Origin: Cardiocondyla obscurior
Taxonomy: Eukaryota > Arthropoda > Insecta > Hymenoptera > Formicidae
Assembly: GCF_019399895.1 (NCBI RefSeq)
Contig: NC_091869.1
Span: 4,526,001 to 4,590,000 of the forward strand
Direction: 5' to 3'
Length of the DNA stretch: 64,000 bases
Below are positions 58,776 through 64,000 of this stretch, piece after piece. A model generated the notes under the pieces. It made no database searches and was not told where the DNA came from. It saw only the letters and a list, made by a program, of their open reading frames with translations. Each line of letters opens with the position of its first letter. Positions within the stretch are counted from its first letter, which is position 1. A program made the position numbers and the translations under genes.

Positions 58776-61700
58776 TTAGGTCAGGCATTTCTTGAAGTGC
58801 TTCGCGCAAAAGGGATACAATGTTGGATGGTCGCACGTTCTGCAAGCCGCTGCGAGATGAGAGCAGCATCTCAAGCTTTCACGGCAACAAGAGGCCCACA
58901 AATCAGGTCCGGCGGCGGCGCAATCGTAACAGAAACAGTCACCTGCAATTCATATCGATACGTAAGTACATATTAACAATTTCCGTAGAATATCCTGCAA
59001 ACCGCACTTCCTCGATTTCACCAATATCATCTTTTATTTTCATCCTTCTGCCATTCAGACTCGCGACTTCCGCGTTTCAACGAGGACGTTAAATATATAA
59101 TATGCGCGTATCGGATTTACATTTCACATTAAAGCATTTTTTTTTGAACCGGTGGTTCTTTAAAATGAGAAGTAACTTTAGATTAATTTTTTTTTTTATA
59201 AATCTTTCGTCGAAAATATTTTAAAAATTCCTACGGCATTTCTAAGATTAAATAAAATACTTAATAAATTAATTTATGATTCGTGTGCAATACAACATTT
59301 CAAGTAAATTTTTTAATTGCTATAATTAATTTGAAAGAGCATCAGTGCAAAGAGCATGTGTATATTTTCGCGCTTTCTTATAATTTTTTTTGGACGATAT
59401 TTAAATTGAAAACCTGTTTTGCATTCAATGCAGAAAAAAAACGTGCGTACGATTTATCTTCTGATGCTCTCACAGTGTTACTTTCTCTTATCCGTTGTAC
59501 TATACTTTGCATCGTTTTACATATCATATAACGCACTTGCAAACTTATGACGTAAAAACAAATCGTAACTGCACGGGTTGTTGCAAAGAACGTTGACTAG
59601 TATGGAAAAAAATAGTACGATTTAAACATTTCTTGAGTGAATTATCACACGCGTGCCATTTTTACTCGAGGACTGGTTGCACAACGAGGCATACATTTGC
59701 GACGGTGACATTTGCGAAACGTTTTCTAAACATACGATTATTACAAATTGTAAATAAAATTTTCACAAAAATTATTATTAGACGTAAGATTTCGCCGGAG
59801 AATGTGGTATAATCATTTCGATGCATTCTGAAATATTCGCAAACGTTTTCAGTTTTGCAATCTTGATCCTTGAAACCGTTGTATCTTTCTTGCGCTCTAA
59901 TGTACAACATTACTCGAAAGTATTTGTAATGCGTGTCACCTACTTAGAGCAATTAGACTTTCTCAAGCGCGATGACAAAATGTTTCCGCGCCGCTTTAAA
60001 CGTTTCTTCTCAAACAACGCCTTCCGACATTGTTTTAAAATCTCGTGAAACCGCGTGATGAGCTAAATTATACGCGAGCTCAATTTTTCTCATTACGTAG
60101 AGAAAGGTGTGATGCACGATGCAGAAACCTAAAACGCGGCCACGACGTTTTCCTCACTATGATATTACGCGATATCGTCGTGTACCATCCGGTTGGTGAT
60201 AAGCAAGTTCGAATTCAAAGATTTGAGCGCGCGAATTTTTATCCTGCTATTACGCTTGGCCGATTTTTTTTTTTTTTTAATAAGATAAATCGGATAGTTT
60301 TACGATATTTTGTGACATCCTCGGTATTTCAGTGCATCGGGATGCGAGGCGAGGCGAGGCGTTAATGTCGCGAGTAACGTTGCGTCGGCGAACGTAGTAA
60401 TCTGGGAGCGGCTACTGTCAAGGTCAGATTCTCTATTGTTAAAGAGCAAATAGCGATGTCTTTTTTTTTTTTTTTGTAATAGCGAGGAAGCTCGCTAACT
60501 GTATCACATGCGGATTGCAATGCGGTCAGACGTACGATCCCAGCGACGAGCACGAGGATTTACCTCGAGGACAGTCCACTGATCGCCGAGCCTCCGCCCT
60601 TCGACACTCCAAGCCCTCCTCGCCCATGGGACAACTGGAGAAGGATGCCTCAATAGTGTTTTCCCCGAGTATCGCATCGATCTGAAAACATTTCGTCATT
60701 TATATATCGTTATCTGAGCGTGGAATTCCGTCGCGAACGCACACCGTCGTTACGAAACCTTCGTTTCAATAGCGAACGTTGATAGTTAATTAACTCGCGT
60801 ATGTCGGATTTAGGAAAAAAAAAAAAAAAACATTCTTTATCGCGTTGCGTTCCAATTGCCGATAGAAAGTTTCCACTTTGGGAGAGCTTGTTTTTAATTA
60901 CTTGCAACTAGGAGAAATATCCTGCGTGAAGGAACATTTTTTTTCCCGTTCGGGTGTTATCTCGGCATATTCTCTGAAAGATCTTAAGTTAATGTCGAAA
61001 AATTAGTAATAAAAATTTCGGAATTGGTAAAAGAATTTGAATTAAAATTGCATTTTATGGAAACTACCTTCTGCTCGTGCATCAGTGAACGTAGGAATAT
61101 TTACTAACCCGTTACGAGACACGTTTATTATTATGGGCAACGTAATAGAACGCACCGGTAATTATTTCTTCTTCATATGCCGCGCGCGTTTATTTCTCAC
61201 GCGACTGTTGCATCACGGCGCATTTCGTTCGGAATTATAAATTCGACCTGCAGTAAGGACAATCAAGGTATCAATCAGAAATTTCACTTCGGCATAAAAG
61301 CAGCGAGTTTCCTTATTTTTAACCTTCACGCAAATGTCGAGAGTTCAAAAAGAATCTCTAAATTACGAAATAAATTCTATTTTTTTTTTTTTTTTTTTCT
61401 TTAATATACTTCTAAACTACTCGAAGAGATTCTTTATAATAATCATTTGTTCTTCTTGGCTCTTTCTTCAAGCTCGACGATTTCATTAGAAAGTTAGATT
61501 TTAATGCAAGATTCGAATACAAGCGGGAGTTTCCAATATGCAGTATCAACTAAGTTAGAAATACAATAACTTTGGAGATCAAGTTCGGTGTCTCCCAGCT
61601 TACCCGCTTGAACGCGCCTGGTTTGGAGAACATCTTTACAAGCTTCGCCAGTGCGTTCTCCGCTTGAATCTGTTCCACGACATCCGTGATGTTCGCGGGC

Positions 61701-61777
61701 TCGCAGCGAGCTCCGTGTTGTAGAAAAACCGCCAGAAGTCCAAAGAGAAACGCGAGCATATACCGGCCGAAAGACAT
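58776..61777 (-). CDS. Secreted cysteine-rich precursor, 152 residues, family not recognised
   Basis: Three minus-strand exons: 61777-61604, 60681-60564, 58942-58776. Splice signals are CGG|GTAAGC, TTTTCAG|ATC, CGAG|GTAAAT and GAATTGCAG|GTG, with phases 0 and 1 both consistent. Stop TAA at 58776-58778. Residues 1-25 form a signal peptide (MSFGRYMLAFLFGLLAVFLQ, then HGARC). An NIT glycosylation site is at 29. A helix-prone segment to 56 ends in a KR pair (57-58), a likely prohormone-convertase site. The C-terminal part has 14 cysteines at 75, 84, 95, 100, 102, 105, 116, 117, 123, 124, 131, 134, 143 and 150, i.e. C-x8-C-x10-C-x4-C-x-C-x2-C-x10-CC-x5-CC-x6-C-x2-C-x8-C-x6-C. It is a secreted disulfide-rich peptide or hormone-like protein. 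I cannot place it in neuroparsin, trissin, bursicon or Spaetzle-type families. Function is not assigned. Confidence 0.75.
58943..60563 (-). other. Second intron of the cysteine-rich precursor gene
   Basis: AT-rich, bounded by GTAAAT and GAATTGCAG on the minus strand. Plus-strand ORFs here (up to 106 codons) are not supported by splice or family evidence. Confidence 0.6.
60682..61603 (-). other. First intron of the cysteine-rich precursor gene
   Basis: Bounded by GTAAGC at 61603 and ATGTTTTCAG at 60682 on the minus strand. Contains an A-tract at 60815-60830 and a T-tract at 61380-61398. Nothing else seen. Confidence 0.6.
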
Positions 61778-62110
61778 CGCGCGAGATTAAAAAATAAAAA
61801 AAAGGGAGAAGCAGAGACTAGGATTGACGAGCTCGCGCGTTCGATCCCGCGCGATTCGGGCAAAACAGGCGACTGGTGGCGATCAGCTCTGTACCTCGGT
61901 GCTCGTTGAATATCTGGTGGGGTGTCTCCCACGTCGACGTGGAAAAGCGTCGTCTCGCATGCAGAATTTCGCGCGATCTGCGAAAACAAGAACATTTTAT
62001 TCGATCGCGAAATGTGGGCGGACTACGAATTGCGATTAAGGTCGCATTTATGCTCTTCATTATAATGCGGCTTTTACGTAATTTCATTCTTACATCGTTT
62101 ATCGATAATT
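61778..62110 (-). promoter_or_regulatory. 5' flank of the cysteine-rich precursor gene
   Basis: GC-richer than its surroundings with many CG dinucleotides. On the minus strand an acceptor-like TTGTTTTCGCAG lies near 61980, which could join a further upstream 5'UTR exon. No clear TATA box within 100 bases of the ATG. Confidence 0.3.
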
Positions 62111-62864
62111 AACGCTTTCGACATACCCTTGTGTGAAAAAAAAAAAAAATACTTAAAAGATTTTTATAGCTCAAAAAAGGTCTGGCAAATGGCTTTCTGT
62201 TGTGCTCTTGTCACATTCTGTCCTTATCTTTAAAATAACTGAAAATTCATGTAATTTAACAATTAAATTTAATTAGAAAATATTTAACATATACTTATAT
62301 TATGTCTAAATAATTACCAAATATGTATATATTATTCTTTTTTTTTCACGAATTAATTTGCAAATATCTTATTGATTGACAACTGCACAAAGATTTACCT
62401 ATAAGATATCACAACATTTCTATCACCTCTTGTTCACTATCCTTGCTATATACTATATTATTCAAGCGTAGTCATACACACCAATTACTCTGTCAGCGGT
62501 ATCAACTAGGAAACAGGAACCCGGTCGTTCCGCACTTCCACACTCCACTGTCATATCGCCAGCAGTTCCCAGGGTTACTTTGCAAAACGTTTCAATATTC
62601 AACATCTCAGCTCAAAGAACTAAACAGTCAGCATTTTCTGTACACAGGTAATCTCCACGTCGAGGAAACGACGCCACTATATCACACAGTCACTCTGAAA
62701 TTAAAACAATGTAACTATCATCGATATTACACTTCGTAAAAATAAATATCTATCCCGTATAACCTTAAAAAAGCACCACACTACGACGTAAACTTAGAAA
62801 GTACACTGTAGTCGCGTCTCGCAAAAGATCAAAAGAAATTGGATTAAAATTAGAATCCGTTCGA
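62111..62864. other. Intergenic DNA upstream of the TATA block
   Basis: AT-rich. A 98-codon plus ORF (62443-62739) has no recognisable similarity or splice context. Nothing else supported. Confidence 0.5.
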
Positions 62865-62945
62865 AAGAAGTATAAAATTAGATTCGCAATTATTTAGAAT
62901 TCGGGAGTTGTAGACCGGGATCCGTTTCAAAATAGTATAAAAAGG
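62865..62945 (+). promoter_or_regulatory. Duplicated TATA-box block
   Basis: ATCCGTT-(T/C)..AAA-..AGTATAAAA occurs twice, with TATA boxes at about 62870 and 62935 (GTATAAAAAGG, close to the optimal TATA consensus). A plus-strand transcript starting near 62965 is possible; only a weak gene candidate lies downstream. Confidence 0.3.
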
Positions 62946-63365
62946 AAGAATGTCTCACAGAAACCAAATAACGTTCGTAAAAGCATTCAATATCGAACGA
63001 AAGAGTTCAGCCAATAAAAGCGCAGGATTAGCAGGGTGTTCAATCAGCAATAGTTAGTGGCGACACTGCGTTTATATGTAACGACGCGGGACGAGCTTGG
63101 ATAGATTTGTGAATGTCCAGACTGAAAACGTTAAAAGACAATTGAAATTCGAAAAGACGACACCCATTTCTTTAGATATCTCAATCGAGTATCCGAGCTG
63201 GTCCGAGCTGAGCAAGACAACATATTTTCGCGGTATAAAAACTCTGGTATGTGCTGTTTAACGTAAGGCAGTTTATTTTTGTTATCCTTGTAAAATAACA
63301 TGAAACCAAATGTAGAGGCGAAATTATTTTTTTTTTTTTCTACAATACTGAAATTCATTCCAGAC

Positions 63366-63910
63366 AATGGCATCTTTTCTATTGAGATTTAAACGCATAC
63401 GACTGCAAAAATTCTGGGCGAAAATCCTAAGTGCGAAGATGTTCCATGGGTCATTAAAGACGACACGGTGAGAATAATTGATAAAAATTTTGAATCTTGA
63501 TTTTATTCTTCCAATACTTCGTTTTTTTTCTGCAAGATCTTATTACGTACGGTTTTGCGATGCGAATAAAATTTTTATCCCGTGTAGTCTCAACATGTCT
63601 GATCTTGTAGACTTCGATGGAAGAAAATATATACAATTTGATAAATTCAATTATACGTGAGTAATGCGAATCATAACATTTTATTTGTGAGAAATTTTTT
63701 AAAATAAAGAAATTTATGACGAGAATAAGATTAAGAATAAAATCGATTCGAAGATATTTTAATCGAGATGTTATGCTTAGCGGTTATATATAGCAGTATA
63801 ACGATTATAACATTAACAATGTGATTATTCTATCATTTCAGAATCGGGAACGTTCTCCGTCTCTTCGACCTCGACCTTTTCGATTTCAGTTGCCATCCTT
63901 CTCTTTCGTG
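63366..63910 (+). CDS. Weak three-exon gene candidate downstream of the TATA block
   Basis: Exons about 63366-63468, 63536-63658 and 63841-63910 have GT/AG borders (GTGAGA, CTGCAAG, GTGAGT, CATTTCAG). They stay open across both joins to a TGA, for about 98 residues starting MASFLLRFKR. There is no recognised domain. The last exon directly overlaps, antisense, a better-looking minus-strand frame at 63825-64000, so at most one is likely to be real. Confidence 0.15.
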
Positions 63911-64000
63911 AACAGTGAGTGAGATTGGGAAGCGGTTTATTTTTGCACTTATTTAACCATCCTTTCCATGCCTTGAATCCTTCCCGGTCAAAGATGGTCT
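63825..64000 (-). CDS. 3' end of an unidentified minus-strand gene (partial)
   Basis: The minus strand is open from the window edge to a TAA at 63825-63827. The last ~57 residues include GFKAWKGWLNKCKN and SRKRRMATEIEKVEVEETEN. Mixed charged composition with an acidic end and a KRR cluster suggests a nuclear or cytosolic protein. Codon pattern is good but the family is not recognised. The 5' part lies outside the window. Confidence 0.4.
   Translation of the reverse strand, partial: TIFDREGFKAWKGWLNKCKNKPLPNLTHCSRKRRMATEIEKVEVEETENVPDSEMIE

Noticed and set aside
58820..60684. Plus-strand two-exon frame starting MLDGRTFCKPL and continuing in phase into 60486-60684
   Set aside because: It is open in two plus frames at once and lacks a signal or domain. 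The minus strand over the same bases gives a coherent signal-peptide/cysteine-rich protein with matching splice sites, so the plus frames are shadows.
1..64000. CRISPR arrays, tRNA or rRNA genes, bacterial mobile elements
   Set aside because: No regularly spaced short repeats with unique spacers, no tRNA B-box with a matching cloverleaf, and a clearly eukaryotic gene structure.

Overview
This is a eukaryotic, almost certainly insect, window. It shows split genes with GT/AG introns, AT-rich non-coding DNA full of A/T homopolymers and microsatellites, and CpG-rich promoter islands. The gene set and the CpG-dense promoters fit a hymenopteran such as an ant or bee; that is an inference from composition and gene content. 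No prokaryotic, CRISPR, tRNA or rRNA feature was seen.

Layout. (1) Positions 1-14855, plus strand: the 3' part of a BCAS3/Rudhira WD40 gene. It has two alternative 3' ends: a short conserved last exon (14701-14855), and a 3.1-kb coding exon inside the preceding intron (4353-7459) that adds a ~1,035-residue, repeat-bearing, disordered tail. (2) 20974-26306, minus strand: a VWC-domain, single-pass membrane protein with a PPPY motif (DGCR2/IDD-like), six exons, with a probable alternative last exon at 20974-21117. (3) 27102-31313: a repeat-rich intergenic block flanked by ~195-bp, ~98% identical inverted arms. It contains mirror-image candidate non-coding exons, three to four ~0.41-0.46-kb tandem units and a ~455-bp near-palindrome lodged inside one unit. 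It separates the divergent DGCR2-like and F-box genes. (4) 31566-34236, plus strand: an F-box gene (FBXO33 type), seven coding exons, followed by ~9 kb without a convincing gene. (5) 45.7-51.5 kb: CpG-rich promoter and 5'UTR region leading into simjang/p66 (51491-54992, plus, eight coding exons), the GATAD2-type NuRD subunit. (6) 58776-61777, minus strand: a three-exon gene for a 152-residue secreted cysteine-rich precursor of no family I recognise. It is invisible in single-exon ORF views because every exon is short. (7) 63825-64000, minus strand: the 3' end of an unidentified gene.

The genes do not form a pathway; this is an ordinary metazoan neighbourhood. The items most worth following are the secreted cysteine-rich peptide gene, the BCAS3 long-tail isoform with its internal repeats, the alternative C-terminus of the DGCR2-like protein, and the mirror-image/foldback structure between the divergent genes. 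Exon borders were read by eye from splice consensus and phase; they have not been checked against RNA.
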